NCBI GenBank assembly: GCA_026724425.1
Contig: JAIUCV010000118.1
Span: 620,001-684,000, forward strand
Direction of reading: 5' to 3'
Length of the DNA: 64,000 nt
Origin: Erythrophleum ivorense
Lineage: Eukaryota > Streptophyta > Magnoliopsida > Fabales > Fabaceae
Positions 37,020 to 49,980 of the stretch are shown here, one piece after another (the first letter of the stretch is position 1; the number at the start of each line of letters is the position of its first letter). Both the position numbers and the translations under genes were made by a program. Below the pieces are notes generated by a model. The model searched no databases, was not told the origin of the DNA, and saw only the letters and a program-made list of their open reading frames with translations.

Positions 37020-37380
37020 GGGGTTGCGCTGCGGCCAGGAAGGATTCACCACGGCCAAGTGAGTGACAGAGGTGAGAGGCATCGTAGCGTGAATCATCTT
37101 GCCATGGTATAAAGCGAAAAAAATGGGCCAGGAGAGTGACAAAGAGCGATCTCGCCGCAGCGAGAGTCGAAGAATTTCAAACAATAGCTTCAGGAGGCAT
37201 GTTCGCCGCGGTGCCAATAAGGATAGCCACGGCAGGATTCATGTAAGTTGCCCAGTAGGATTCCCGAGAGTAGGTTCGCCATGGCACAAAAGGTTGTGGT
37301 CGCAGCACAAGGTGAAAAACTTAGTTTTTGTGTTCCAGTAGCCGACTTTTCCACGATGGAGACATTTTAAGCCACGGCGA
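37020..37380 (+). repeat. CpG-rich near-palindromic block in gamma LTR A
   Basis: TCGCCGCAGCGAGAG, TTCGCCGCGGTG, GCGCTGCGGCC, TCGCCATGGC and related boxes. The boxes are fewer and more decayed than in LTR C. Open frames on both strands (37017-37341) simply read through this block. Confidence 0.65.
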
Positions 37381-39641
37381 AAGTCCCTAAACTCACACTT
37401 TTAACTTAGAAACCTTGATTTTTCTTTGATGACCTCAAGGGATGACTTAAAAGCACTTATAAGGGGTTTTTAGGAGTCGTAAGTCAATGGATGATAAATC
37501 AAAGGGGTCTTTAATTGAGGATTTATTTCACTAATGTACGCGAATGGTTTAATTGATTGATGATGACCTTATAAGATCAAGGTTCAAATTTCCATATAAT
37601 TTTCATGATGTGTTTAATTGTAATGACTCTAAACCTTTATCATTAAGCACTAATCGTGTATTTAACCATAATTATCATGATTAGAAGATAGGGTCGTCAC
37701 ATTTGGCCTTGTCTCATCTTTATTTAGGGATTTTTGGGTTCACCTCACCCAAGTCAAGGGACTTTTGGCACAACTTCACCCATTAAGAGTCATTCCATAT
37801 TTCAAATGTATTTCATGTAATATAATTGCATCAAATCATCATACCAATAGCAATAGACATGATTCATAATCCATACACACATACGAGCAATCAATGATAA
37901 TCAAACAACTAACATAAGCATATAAGAATGGATGAAGAGTTACCTTTCTCAATGGAGTACAAAGTTTTCCCTTGGTTTCCTAGCTCCTCTTCTCGACCTC
38001 ACACACACACTTGGGAAGAGCTTCACTTGCTTAGTGTAGACACATCAAACAAGATACAAATGCATTAATGGATCCATCTCTAGCCTCACATAAGCTTTAT
38101 ATAAGCTTATTCTAGCTTTAAGCTTCCATATTGCTCTATTTAGTAGTATAATGAAATAACTTATATAATTTATTATCTTGGCTCCAATTTCTCACTCAAT
38201 ATAAGTTATATGACTCCATTTAAACTTATTAGAGTCATTACAAAGTTAATTCAAGGAGCTTAGTGCCAAGTTGCTTCTTTATGTATAATGGAATTCTAAA
38301 CTTTCATTTTATAAAATAAGGCTTCTAAATTCAAACCAATAGTTCCTTTGGTATTTATAATTCCTATCTAAACCATTTTTATCCTTAGAATCAAAGAAAA
38401 CTCTCCTTAGGTATCATATACACCCTTTGCACGAGACCTACACACAAGGAAGCACCCACGGAGTTTCATTCATTCTTCTAGGAAATTTAGCACCAATATG
38501 AGTTTCTTAGCCTCTTCCTAACTCAATCATACTCTTACATAGTCTAAAATATTATTTTAAAACTTCATATTTCCTAATGCACAATCAAAACCCTAATTTC
38601 CATAACTTATTATCAAATGCTCCTTATTTGATTCTTTTGGTTCCATATGATTCTCCATACTTCAAAACTCCATTTCTTATCAAGTTTGGGCCAAAACCAA
38701 AATCCCTCCATAGTGCTCTTGGTCTGGCTGAATAGGAGAGTGCATGGAAGAACTAAGAAAAGCAAGTTTTCCATAGAAAGCATACATTATTTGCTTGCTT
38801 ATCAAGTGAGCTTTCTTAGGCTTCCAAAGTTTTCTCCAAACTGTTCCTTTCCTCTACTGAACAAGCCATAAAACATCTCCATTCAGAACTTCAAAATCAT
38901 GGGAAGAGAAAGAAGAAAAAGGAGAAGAACATTTGTAAAGGGAAGAACATGAAAAGAGAGCATTTTTTTACCTTTTTTGTTTGTTTTCTTCCTCCTTTCT
39001 CCTCCTTCTTGTGTGCCACAAAAGTTGGTCTTGGTTCTTTTTAAGACAGAATGAAGTCAATTTAGATTAGGGGAGGAGAGTGGTGTGCTATATAAAAAGG
39101 AAGAAAACCAATTATAAAATTTTAAAAATTCCAACTATGTCTCTTAAATTTTGATTTCTCCATTTAAGCTCATTTCAATTCCTTTTTTAAAATTGTCTTT
39201 TCCAACTCAAAATTTAGGTTTTCTAATTCATTAAATGCCTTTGGTTTCAAATTAATTAGATTCAAAATAACCCTAAATGATCCGATTAAAGTTTCAATCA
39301 ATTGATGGCAAAAATTATAAACCAAAAGGGTTTAAATCATTCTAACGATTCTTATAGTTTCCTAGGCCTCTAAGAACTTTAGAAAACTCAATTTTATCAT
39401 TTAAAACTCTCTCCTTTGAGTTTACAAAGAGTTGCTTGAAATTACAATTTTGTCACTATGTTTATCCTTTAATTTGTTCAACCATTTTGGCTCTAATTTT
39501 GAACTATCCTTAGGCTCTTAACATATTTTTAGATGTTTTAAATAACATCTTATTCTCAATTAGCCTTAATTTTCCTTGCTTTAAAGTGTTCCTGTGTCAA
39601 TTTATCGATTTCAGTTTAGTTCTTGAAAATCGCTTGTTACA

Positions 39642-39978
39642 TACTGGCAATCTAGGAATCCATTGACCTAAATGAACGAGTTGGCTAATGTAGTATCAAA
39701 GGGTGTCATTTGTTGCACATGTATGTAAATTTAGGCTCCATGATATGACGTAACAAATATTTTGATAACTAGAATACTATGTTAGAATGATATTGATAAG
39801 CTTGACTCATAAAACCTTTCGACAATCAAATATAAAGTATAAAAGATATTTATAAGTATGAGTTGTATGGTTAGGTCTGTGAAATCTCTTTACTTTAGTA
39901 TAATGTTATTTAATTGTTTTTAATTTTTGCTGCACATAATAATCACTCAAAAAATAATAAATAAGTAAAGGGGTTACA
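39642..39978 (+). repeat. 3-prime end of LTR epsilon-1
   Basis: Ends AATAAATAAGTAAAGGGGTTACA, corresponding to the end of the 61316 copy (TAGATAAGGGGGTTACA, reversed at 55585). No primer-binding site follows. Confidence 0.55.
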
Positions 39979-42503
39979 TTTGAATAGACCTAATAGCTTA
40001 AGGAATAAAGTCCCTAGGTTAAAAGAGCAAATATAGAAGTGTGAAGATGCCAAATTTACATCTTAGGAAACAAGGAAAACCTTTTTTTAATCTTTTCTAT
40101 TAACCATTGTATTATCCCTAGGCTATCTTCTCTTGCCCTAGTGTCTCTACTTAAGGCACAATATCACGATGTATAGATAGCTATACCAAGGACAATAGTG
40201 CTTGTTAATGCTCCCATTTGCTTTGCATTTTCCTTTGCCATTAACTTTATCAAGTCCTTGGCTCTAAAGATGTCATATGTTTTCTTTTTGACTTTTACTT
40301 ATCTAATTTTCATTATTCTTGTACTTATCTATACTTAAGAGCATTTTCACATTTTCCTAAGTTCACCTTTACTCATTTACTTTTTATAAAATTAAGGGGT
40401 GTAATCTATCTCAATCTCATGCTTTGATTCTTAACTAAACGGTTTCTCTTAAAAGGAACTTTATCCTTAGTGAAACCTAACCTTTCTTTCTTTAAGGCTC
40501 TTAAGCTTACATAATTACTTTTTGTGTCTTGGAATTCACCAATTTAGTTCATTCTTAACTTTCTATAGCTTTTTTGAAAGTATTAAGGCACTGATTACTT
40601 GCCTTAAATCATTTCTTTGTTCTTGTTAAAGACTAAAAAAATTTCTTTCTTAGACTTTCTTTATATTTTCATTCTTTTTTGAAGAATATAGTTTACTCAT
40701 CTTAAGGTCTTACTATCCTGTCACACATTTTCAACTATCATGAAATTGATGTATTAGCAACTCTATGCTTCACATACTAACTTTACTACTCATGTGCTTT
40801 TACAATGTAATTATCTCATGCTAAGGAAGCTCATCTAACTTAGTAATAAATTCCCATCCTTTTGTTTTACTCAATTTTAACTATCTTTCTATGTTTGGTT
40901 TCATTATACTAGACTCATTTAACTCATTTGTAATTATAGTTACAGCAAGGATGTTTCTAACTATATACTAACTTCTCAACTCTTATTTGCTTTCCTTATG
41001 TCCTTGTAATTACTAAATTAAGGGCCTTACCTCCTGGAGAGTTACTAACCATTGATTGAGTAGTCTTCAACCTCATTGTTTTTTATTTTCTTTTCTCAAA
41101 CTAGAAAAGAACCTTTCCCTAGTTAATTTTCTAAGTCATTTTCTCTTTAGATTGAGATCTGCTCTTTTGGTTCTTTCATCTTGTATCTGAGTCCCTACTC
41201 ATTATTGTTCTTAGGCTTCCACTCATAACTTAGCCTAAGAAACCTCCTTTGCTAAAGGTTTTCTAAAATTTTTCAAGTAATAACTTACCATGAATCTAGC
41301 TAGCTTACATTGGCTTACTGTATAGCTGCCACTGGATTCACTTAGACTTTTATTTTCTAATCTTATTCTCTTTTCTAAATCTAACGGAGAACCTTAGTAA
41401 CTTTAGTGATGTATCTAGATTCCTTAAACATCTAATACTGAACTAAGCACATTTTTTTAAGTACATCATCTCTAGGGTATACCCTCTTCGTATACTCACA
41501 CATTCTTTATACACTTATGTCATTCCCTTTCCTATACTATACCTATGACATTTCCTACATGTCTTGGGCCTACATTGTTAGCCCATCCCCCATTATCATA
41601 TAGGATAGGAGTCTAGGTTGGAATCAACGCCTCAATGGCAATCTTAACAACCTTTTCTTACCCTGTGCCCTAACAATATCACTCTAGATTATTGTTCAGT
41701 CTTTCATAACTGTGGGCTTTGTCATAAAACATCTTAGTCTTTTTCTTATGCTCATATACTAAGCCCATTATTCTTTTGTTACTTATCTATTCTCTGTCAG
41801 CCTACTGAGCCTATTATTTACCTATCCCTTATCTCTTTATTATTATGCATTTCTAACTTTCTCTTTTATGCTTTATCTACAACAATCTACTTCTTTCTTT
41901 AGCTTGAATATGGCCAACAAGTCCTTCTCTTTTGAGATACACTCCATTACCTTAAATATTCACTAATTACAAGATCCAAGCCATAGTTTTCTCTATATTC
42001 AATTCACCATCAAGGGTTAGGGGACCCTACTTTCTATATTAATTACTCATTAGTTAGATGGTGAGGTGAGGCTGGGTAGGGTTTGTCTGGAATGGTGTTT
42101 ATAGGTTCTGGTTTGAGGAATTAGTTTTTAAATTCTCTAGGTCATTTGGTGTTGTAGCAGTGGTTGAATGGAGTTACTCTTTCAGTTCTCCTCTCTACTA
42201 ATCTATCTTATAGCTACATTCTTACTTGGGGTTGCTACTATATCATCACCCGTTATCGCTTTAGGTGGAACACTATACCTTGCAAAGTTGCTGACTTAAG
42301 ACCTATAAGCTATGTTCTAACTAGGCCTCCTAGCCTTCCACTTCAAATGCTCACAATCCTTGTTTGAGCAAACTAGAAGTTTCAATACACAACTTACATA
42401 TGTGCCACAACTTACACACCTAGACTTCCACAAAAGCCAACACTAAGCACACACATTCCTTATCCCCAAGCCCCTACCTAAAGCTAAAATGCCTAAACCA
42501 CTA
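39979..42503 (-). pseudogene. Decayed internal region of gypsy element D, with gag remnant
   Basis: Reading from the primer-binding site leftwards, the minus strand at about 41880-42010 matches gag of element G: LDGELNIEK, then MECISKEKDLLAIFKLKKE-like pieces in shifted frames. The leader next to the primer-binding site also resembles that of G (TTTAGCTTTAGGTAGGGGC against TTATAGCTTAGGGGAGG). Further left, to 39979, I recognise no protease or polymerase motif; TAG and TAA codons are very dense. D is therefore a relative of G whose internal region is decayed or truncated. The other open frames here (such as 42164-42367 on the plus strand) are chance. Confidence 0.5.
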
Positions 42504-42514
42504 CTCTGATACCA
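42504..42514 (-). other. Primer-binding site of element D (tRNA-Met type)
   Basis: On the minus strand TGGTATCAGAG, a perfect match to the common plant site, five bases beyond the LTR end at 42520. It sets the orientation of D as minus and shows that 42520 onwards is its 5-prime LTR. Confidence 0.85.
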
Positions 42515-42959
42515 AGAAGTGTCATAACTTGATTTATCTAGTTAATTCATACCATTTCCATCTTAAAGAGACAAAATTATAAATATTACATAACTTTTTA
42601 GCAATGGATATTGGCTCGTTTCTATGTCAAATGGTCTTCCAAGGGTCTTGTAACAATTTTAACTATTAATCGCCTTAATCAAGCATAATTGTACTCTTAA
42701 TAATCAATACTCAAGGTCTAAAGTTAATATTATCTGCCAATGAATGAAATTATAGGAAATTTTAAACCTTTTATTAATTAATTATTACTATTCTAATAGA
42801 TTAGGAGATCTAAGCTTATAGGGAATTTAATTCTCATTTAAGACTTTCAGTTCATTCACAACTGAATCTAAAGACACAAAACTCCTATATAATTGTTCAT
42901 AAGTCATTAACCATCATTATCACAATGGAAACTAAGTTTTAGAAGTTAGAATATGGGTT

Positions 42960-43350
42960 TAGGAATTGAGGCCGCAACTTGGAGAGGCTTTGCCATGGCC
43001 AAAATGGCTATTGGAACCTTTAAAAGCATTAGGATATACCTACACTATGACTTGGGTACTCTAGGCTGTGACTTAATTCGATTCTGTAACTTAGGAGAAA
43101 AAATATTGGACTTGCACTACCACTTAAAGGACCTATGTTGCAACTCAACTCACTACTGGAGCCAAGAATACAATTTTCTCAATCCTTACCATAACTTTAG
43201 CTACTCACATTGTGGCAGGGTTCTCCTTTGAGCCTCATTATTGAAAATTCCTCAAGTCTCATTACAACACCACAGCAAGACTACCTAATGCTACAACGAG
43301 TTTACATAATGTAACTCTCCTAGTAAAAATTTGCAACTCATGTTACACGT
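42960..43350 (-). repeat. Decayed CpG-rich block in LTR D
   Basis: GAGGCCGCAACTTGG, GCCATGGCC, CATTGTGGCAGGG and CACAGCAAGAC are recognisable remains of the boxes kept in LTRs A and C, now with few CpG left. Confidence 0.5.
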
Positions 43351-44489
43351 GAAACATGCTACGCAACGGTACTACTTGATTCTGTAAGTCTCTTTATCTC
43401 TTCACTTCTGTATGAGCTCTAGACATAACTTAAGTAGTTTTGGTCATGACTTATTTACTTGCTAGACCTAAACTCCTCAATACCCATCCCAATTATTTGA
43501 TACACCTGTAGCCATAAGAGGCTCTAGCTGATTTGTATGTTTTTAATGACCTACTAACTCTTATATACTTCAACTTACTAATTCTAATTGTTTAGGGACT
43601 TAAGGATGGTTTATATCAATTGATCATCACTACATATTAGTAAGTTTATTCATTATAACAACAAGGGGTGCCTAAACCACTAGTGACCAAATCAAAATGT
43701 TCAAATCCCTACCATCTAACCTCAAACTACTTTGGACAAGTTTTATCAAACTAAATAAACCTCTTCCTGACCTCAAATTGCTAGAGTATCCTTTGATAAG
43801 AAATATAGCTATGACACACCATAGAATCATATGTAAGGTCTCAATATTAGCAAAATCTTCATAATAGAAATATACTCATTCATAGATTAACCATTCAAAC
43901 TTCATACATTTATAGAAATTCGTATTAGATTAGCATTAGGTAATTAAATTAGAATCCATATAAATTAAAGCCTAATCTTAGGGAATTCATCCTAAATTAT
44001 AAAATATCAGAGTACCTACACTTAGCAAAAATGGATGCATCATGATACTAAATAAGTTAAGTTAGGCAAAATTAGCATCCATACTAAATCAAAGCTTCCA
44101 AATGCAGGAGTCTCGTACAAGACCTAAATTTAGGGCTGCTCATCCACTTATTTCTCTTTTTCTTTAGCTAAGGAACTTTCACATTAAATTAGTAGCCCAT
44201 CAAATGGGATGAGATGTGAATCTTAGTAAATAAAGGAAAATTTCTATACATATGTACAAATTAATCAACATAAATGCAAATCACCTAGAAAAACATCATA
44301 AGCATCAACATACTCAGCAAATGAACTAGTTGAACTACCAGTGACTATTATCCCATACTAACAAGCACATATAACATGTTAATAGCCAAAAATAGAGAGA
44401 AAGACCTATCTAGGTCATCAACTCCCTATCGAGCATGTTCACGGCTTAGTGCATTCATTGAGTCTAATTACAACTTGGTACCTGATCAA

Positions 44490-47400
44490 TGTCATACCTT
44501 AGTTTATAACCCTTTTCCTACTACAATTACCTCATATATTTCTGAGAGAAGTCAATGGAAACCTGAACTGATAAAAATTTTTCATTTTAAAACTTCCTCA
44601 TACAATTTCACTATTCATTTTGTCATTCCCAAATTATTATCTCACTTTGAAAATACATACTTAATTATAAAAAAATCGTATGAGGTTAATTCATGGCTCT
44701 ATTTCGAGCTCTCTAAGCCCTTTACACAGGAAAAATACTTACTTAGCAGAGTGCATATAAATTCATATAAAGTTGCCCCTACAACAAATTGAACAGTTTT
44801 ACCCTTCATTGGTCATATTATTATTATTTTATTATTATTTTGCCTTTATATAAGTACATGCATTCTTGCATCTTATACACGCTAGTCATACTCTTTTTAC
44901 TTCAGGGTTAGGTATATACACGGCTTTCCATTTTATACCTGAGTACCTTACAATATCATAATATAACTCATACACGCAGTAATCTAAAATATTTAATTAC
45001 ATAACAAAACATGGTACATAAAAGTAAGGTCCTCGATTTATGTCTCCAGATTCTTTGCTCTTTCTTTGCTTGAACTCGGACCTAGCATGGGTTATATTTA
45101 GGGTGAGATTATGAAATCTCAATAGTAGTAAACCAATCTCATTCACAAGCAAGTATGTAAGTACATAACATGATGCCAGTCAAGATGCCACATATCGCAT
45201 AGCAATACAAGGAATTTCATACAAGGCCAAGCACAATCTAAGCATACATGTCTCATCTTATAGCATAAGTGACAACTTGATATAGCATAACACCCATCAT
45301 TATACAAACATACAAGCTTAAAGAAAGAGAGAGGAAAACTACTACCTTAGCAAACTTTGCTCCTCAATCCTTGGGACTCAGTTTACTTGCTTTTGGAGTT
45401 CCCAAAACAATATCAAACCCTATAATCATAATAATAATTCATTACAATTAACACATAAACCTTAACTTCTAAAATAGGATGACCTATTTTAAACTTAATG
45501 GGACCATTGGAATTGGAAAAATCTAACTCCTTCCCTTCCCTTCCCATTCACTATGGCCAAATAGTATGCCTTTCTTAGTCAAAATTTAGGAATTTTATCC
45601 CATGAGTTTTGGGGGCTTTCCCATAGGTATTCCTAGCTAAAAACACCCTTTTAAATCCATTGGAATGGATAAAATCATCAAATTCCAGCCCTAACATCAC
45701 GTTTTGATCATCACATAATCTAGCTCCGTTTTAGGCTCAAAGTGCATTTCTTTGGTTTTAAAAATTCCATAGCCTTTTCCTTTATGTTTTAGGACTTGAA
45801 ATTTGGTATACATGACTTTAAGACATTAAGGAAACACCATAAAAATTTTGGAAAAATTCGGACAGCATCTCCCTATGCTTTCTATTTTCCCAAAAATTAC
45901 AATCTTTGTGTTTTTCAAAGTCTCAACACATAACAACAATAGCTAAGCTCAAATGGCCTTCATGTTCAACATATAAACTTCATTTCAAGGCCTTCATATT
46001 CAACATAAAAAATCCATTTCTAATGATTCATATGCTGTGCAAAAATAACTCATAGCTAGAGTTTAACAAAACTAGCTTAAGGCATGTGATTTACAAGTAT
46101 AAGATGGAGAAAACTTACTTTTTAAGCTTAAGCCTTGCTTCCTTTGCTTTTCTCACATTGAAATCCTTTCTCTTCCCACTTAGAGCAACATTTTACCTTA
46201 AAGAAAAGATGAATATGCAGCTGCCCTTTAGAGGAAATGATTGGAGGATAGAGAAGATAGAGAAATTTGGTGAAGAATGGTGATAGTTTTGCTTAGTTTC
46301 ACTTCATCTTCCACTTTTTCTCCCTCCCTCTCTCTCTTCACGTTTTTCTTTCTTTCTTCCTTATGTGTGGTGTGAAAATGGTGGAATGAAGGTGAAGAAG
46401 ATGAATATAATGAAGTTAAATGGTCATACTGAATTTGGACCCTTGGATCTACCTTTTCAAGATCAAATCTTAACCTTCCATTCCTTTTTTTTCTTTTGAT
46501 TTTCTAATTTCATAACTAAATATCTTCTTCCAAAAATTCTTGGCCACACACTTGGAAGCCTTGCCTTATCCCTTAAGTTATGGAGAGTAACCATGGTTAA
46601 TTTCTTAACTCAACTATGATCAACTTCTAACTCAACCATAGTTACTTTTTAACTTAACCATGGTTAATTCTTTAAAATAACTAAAAAAAATTTCTTCTTT
46701 TCCTTTCATTCTATATTTATATTTGGGTTTCATCTTCTCTAAAACCCTAATCATATCTTCTCTTTTCTTATTGGGCCTTTAGAATCAACTATTGAGCCTT
46801 ACAGCAGTCTAAAAATCAGTGTCTGAGCCCAATTAAGGTTTTACGGTACAATACATACCTTTAGACTTTCTAAAATTTATGAACAGTATTTCCTATACTT
46901 TCTGGCCATATTAAGCTTCAAACACGGGTCAGGGGCCCTTAACCTCAATCCTTATAAATTTCGGTGTCAATCGGACACCCGGCTCTATAGGTGTAATTTT
47001 CACCGTTCTGTATTATGATTGTGCTATAAACTTTTCATTTACTGCAATTCTGTCCCTGAAACTCCTTCAGGGTTTCTTAGCCCTTTAGCTATTTTATTTC
47101 TATAGTTCTTACAACTTCTTTTTTTCATTTTACTCATGACTATTAATCGAGAAAACCAGATCCCGGACCGGATCCTGCCCGGCCATCCGGACAACTTGGT
47201 ATCATTGGACCTGTCTCATCAAATTGAGTTTAACTGTGGGTCACGGATTTATGAGATTCTTGCCCGATTTTTTTGATATTCGTGCTTAAAACCACGAATA
47301 GAGGGTGAAACTAGGGTTCCCTAAACTTTAGGTCAATTTATACATTTTGTTCGGCATATAACTTTTCTTTGCATTTTAGTCCCTGGCTCCTTCATACTTG

Positions 47401-47659
47401 ACTTTGGAGGCTCTTCGAGACCTTTTTCTGATCTTTTTTTTTTCATCTATTTTGGCCTCAATTTTAGGGCATCTATGGCCTTGACTCATCATTATTTGTG
47501 GTCCAGAATATCATTCTAATTTTATTAGACCTCAATTTATTCTATTTGGGGGACTTCCTTTTGTATCCGGTGAATTTCGTACATTGACAGAGAAACCATA
47601 TGTTACATTTCTCACGTTTCTTTATGTTTTCTTGGATATTCAAAAAATCGAATGTTACA
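44490..47659 (-). mobile_element. Solo LTR e5 (alpha-like) nested in LTR D
   Basis: On the plus strand TGTCATACC to CGAATGTTACA, 3.17 kb, with perfect ATCAA duplications (44485-44489 and 47660-47664). The flanks join within the 150-bp conserved block known from LTR C. Its minus-strand start resembles that of e2 (GTGAGAAAxGTAA, GTTTCTCTGT). It carries a strong hairpin at 45105-45120. The open frame 44376-44792 spans the insertion boundary and is not a gene. Confidence 0.88.
45105..45120 (-). other. Conserved LTR hairpin (copy in e5)
   Basis: GAGATT and AATCTC form a perfect 6-bp stem around ATGA. The stem sequence differs from that in e1 and e3. Confidence 0.55.
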
Positions 47660-49963
47660 ATCAAAGCACAATGCACGAGTGGCAGCATGATCACAGCTCC
47701 ACTAAAAACACGGTCACAGTCCCAAACAATAATCAAGTAGGCAACTAATTTTTTAGCATAAAAAAATAAACGTAAAGCAAATATTAGATTAAAAATGAAC
47801 ATATGTAAATAATTAAAATTAGACTCTAGTTACCTCACTTAGTTGTCAAAGTCCTCCAAAGCTAAGAACATATGCCAATCCTTAATAGACCTTAAATTAA
47901 TTGAAATCAAATCCTTAATCATTATGCATTATAAGAATTAGCTACTCATTCATCCATAGCATAAAAAACTACCTAATAATCACTTGCCTAGCTTCCAATG
48001 AATTCCAAATTCAAACTTAAGCTTTCCAACACTAGAAACTTCAATGTCTCACTTTAACTTCTTAGTATTTTTGCACAAAATCAAATCCCATTATATAAGT
48101 TAGCAATTGGGGCTAATATCTAATGGAAAATACATTAAAATGAGAAGATACTTACCTAATAGTCTCTCTAGCCTCAAACTCTGAAAATCATATAAGAACC
48201 CATTAGAATATCTAATTTCATATTTGGTGATGAGGTAAAAATTCACTAAACCAAAAAATAATTAAACGAAAATGTAGAGGAGAATTGCAAAATGGTGCCA
48301 AAAAACTAAAAAACCCTAACATTCCCTTGGGGATGCGAAAATGTCCTTATGTGTTCTACTGAACCAATGTATTACTTCAAGGGTTTTAGGGTGGGTGCAG
48401 ATGATTTTAGGGTTTTGGTTTAAAATGGGTTGACCCAAGTGTCCATAATCCAATTGGGCCTATTTTCTAAGTATTAGGCCAAAGCTAAATAGGTTTATTT
48501 GTGGTAGATCTCCATAAGAGTGTAGTTGGTTGTAACACCATAATGACTTAACTCCAACTAATCTCTCTTCTCACTTGATTCCATATGATTTTCAATGAAA
48601 ATGACCAAAACCGTGGTATTTTACTACTTTAAGTTGGGATTTAACCAGTCATATTTTGTCTTGTGGGTCCCGTGAACCCATCATTCACATTCTCTACTCA
48701 AATACCATTTATAAAACTTGTACATAGCCTCAAACAACCCATAAACCATAGATATGAAGTCAAAAACCAAGAAAATACAATTTCTCAAATGAGCCCAAAA
48801 GTCAGATTTTTGGCTCTAAATTTGGAAAATCATAACTAATTCTAGAAAATTGAGAATTAAGCAAACTATAGCTCTCTAGAAAGCTCTTGATGTTAACTTC
48901 ACACTAAAAATAATGCCCAACCACAATCTCAGTTTTTGGACCATGTTTGACATCAAAAAAGAGATAGAGGTCCGGCTGTCCCTGGTACTGGTGCAGCTTT
49001 CTGTCATGAACTTCGAAAATCCATAACTAATTCCAAAAAAATCTAATCTAGGCAAACTATACTGATTTGGAAAGCTATAGATGTTAACTAGAGGGAAAAA
49101 ATAAGTTCAGATCATTTCAGTAGCCCTTGGATCTCAAAAACTGATGGAACAATAATGAAGTTCAGATGGCTTCCCTGATACTGATACAAAACTTCAGAAA
49201 GTTCGTTCTCCCTCTACAAATCTTCGATTGAGGTGCTTCTAGTTAGTATAGGTCACTGTGGATATCTAGTTTATACCCATAAAATTTCATGATAATCAGA
49301 CACCGTTTGGTCTATGAGTGACACAAATTCATTTTCAGACCTAGTTGCACAGTACAATAACCAAAACCAAAAAATTCTCCAACTTCAACAATTCGGAAAA
49401 TATTCCCTAGACCTCCAAATATTACCCACTTTAGCTTCTCGAGAATCTCTCAACAAACTATAAAGGCATGCCAAATTTCATATCAAGAAGAACTCATTTG
49501 GTTATACTTTGATGGAGCTCACAACTTTGGCGGTTTTGGCACCCAAAATGGTTCAAAGTGGGTCCAAATGGCCTCCCACATGTTTTAGCACCTCTTGGGC
49601 AAGTTTTAAAGTATAAACATAGCAAATATGGAATGTCCAAGTGATCCAAATCATCATACATTTCAAATTCACTATGCTACGGGCCAAAATGCACTATTGC
49701 ATACAATTCACAAAAGGGCAAATCCTATATTTTTATTACTTTGGCTCTCTACATAGTTCATACATCATTTATACATATTTCTACACTTGCTCAAATATTT
49801 ACATCCCAAAAATAGTAAGTGCATATTCATTTTGACAACTCTTTACAATAAAAAAACTAAAATAATTATACAACTCCCTAAGCATGCTCAATTAGCTCCT
49901 TGGTGTGCACTTGGTTCTCCTTGAACTCCACCTAACATGTTAAGATGGGAGAGGGAAGGGGGT

Positions 49964-49980
49964 GAGATTTAGGGAATCTC
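49964..49980 (-). other. Conserved LTR hairpin (copy in e4)
   Basis: GAGATT and AATCTC form a 6-bp stem around TAGGG, directly beside GGGGGT. Confidence 0.55.

Larger units (their letters stand above)
34823..37701 (+). mobile_element. Gamma-family solo LTR A inside e6
   Basis: TGTAACACCCC to GGGTCGTCACA, 2.88 kb, with perfect TTTGG duplications (34818-34822 and 37702-37706). Joining the flanks restores the 30-bp array of e6. It contains a hairpin (GAGAT / ATCTC, 36482-36496), the 150-bp conserved block (36181-36340) and a CpG-rich block (37020-37380). No internal genes or primer-binding site. Confidence 0.9.
33336..39641 (-). mobile_element. Solo LTR e6 (alpha family) carrying gamma LTR A
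   Basis: On the plus strand TGTCATACC to CTTGTTACA. Flanks are TATTG (33331-33335) and TACTG (39642-39646), a duplication with one C/T change. Without the nested 34823-37701 element it is about 3.4 kb, like e1 and e2. The 30-bp array is split by the nested element (34725-34822 and 37706-37790). A hairpin lies near 34557-34571. The open frame 38647-38871 is not conserved among family members. Confidence 0.8.
2118..39978 (+). mobile_element. LTR epsilon-1, split by nested insertions
   Basis: The piece at 2118-2682 begins TGTGACATCCTCC and matches, over about 500 bp, the start of the LTR that begins (minus strand) at 61316 with TGTAACATCCTCC. The matching 3-prime part lies at 31076-33335 and 39642-39978 and ends AAGGGGTTACA, as the 61316 copy ends in GGGGGTTACA at 55585. 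Removing the nested elements leaves about 3.2 kb, against about 3.0 kb for the other copy. The interruptions are gypsy element G (2683-31070) and solo LTR 33336-39641. No primer-binding site follows 39978 and the outer flanks show no target duplication, so it could be a solo LTR with lost flanks or a 3-prime LTR. Confidence 0.65.

Noticed and set aside
44376..44792. 138-codon open frame
   Set aside because: It crosses the boundary of nested LTR e5 at 44490, so it is a chance product of the insertion.
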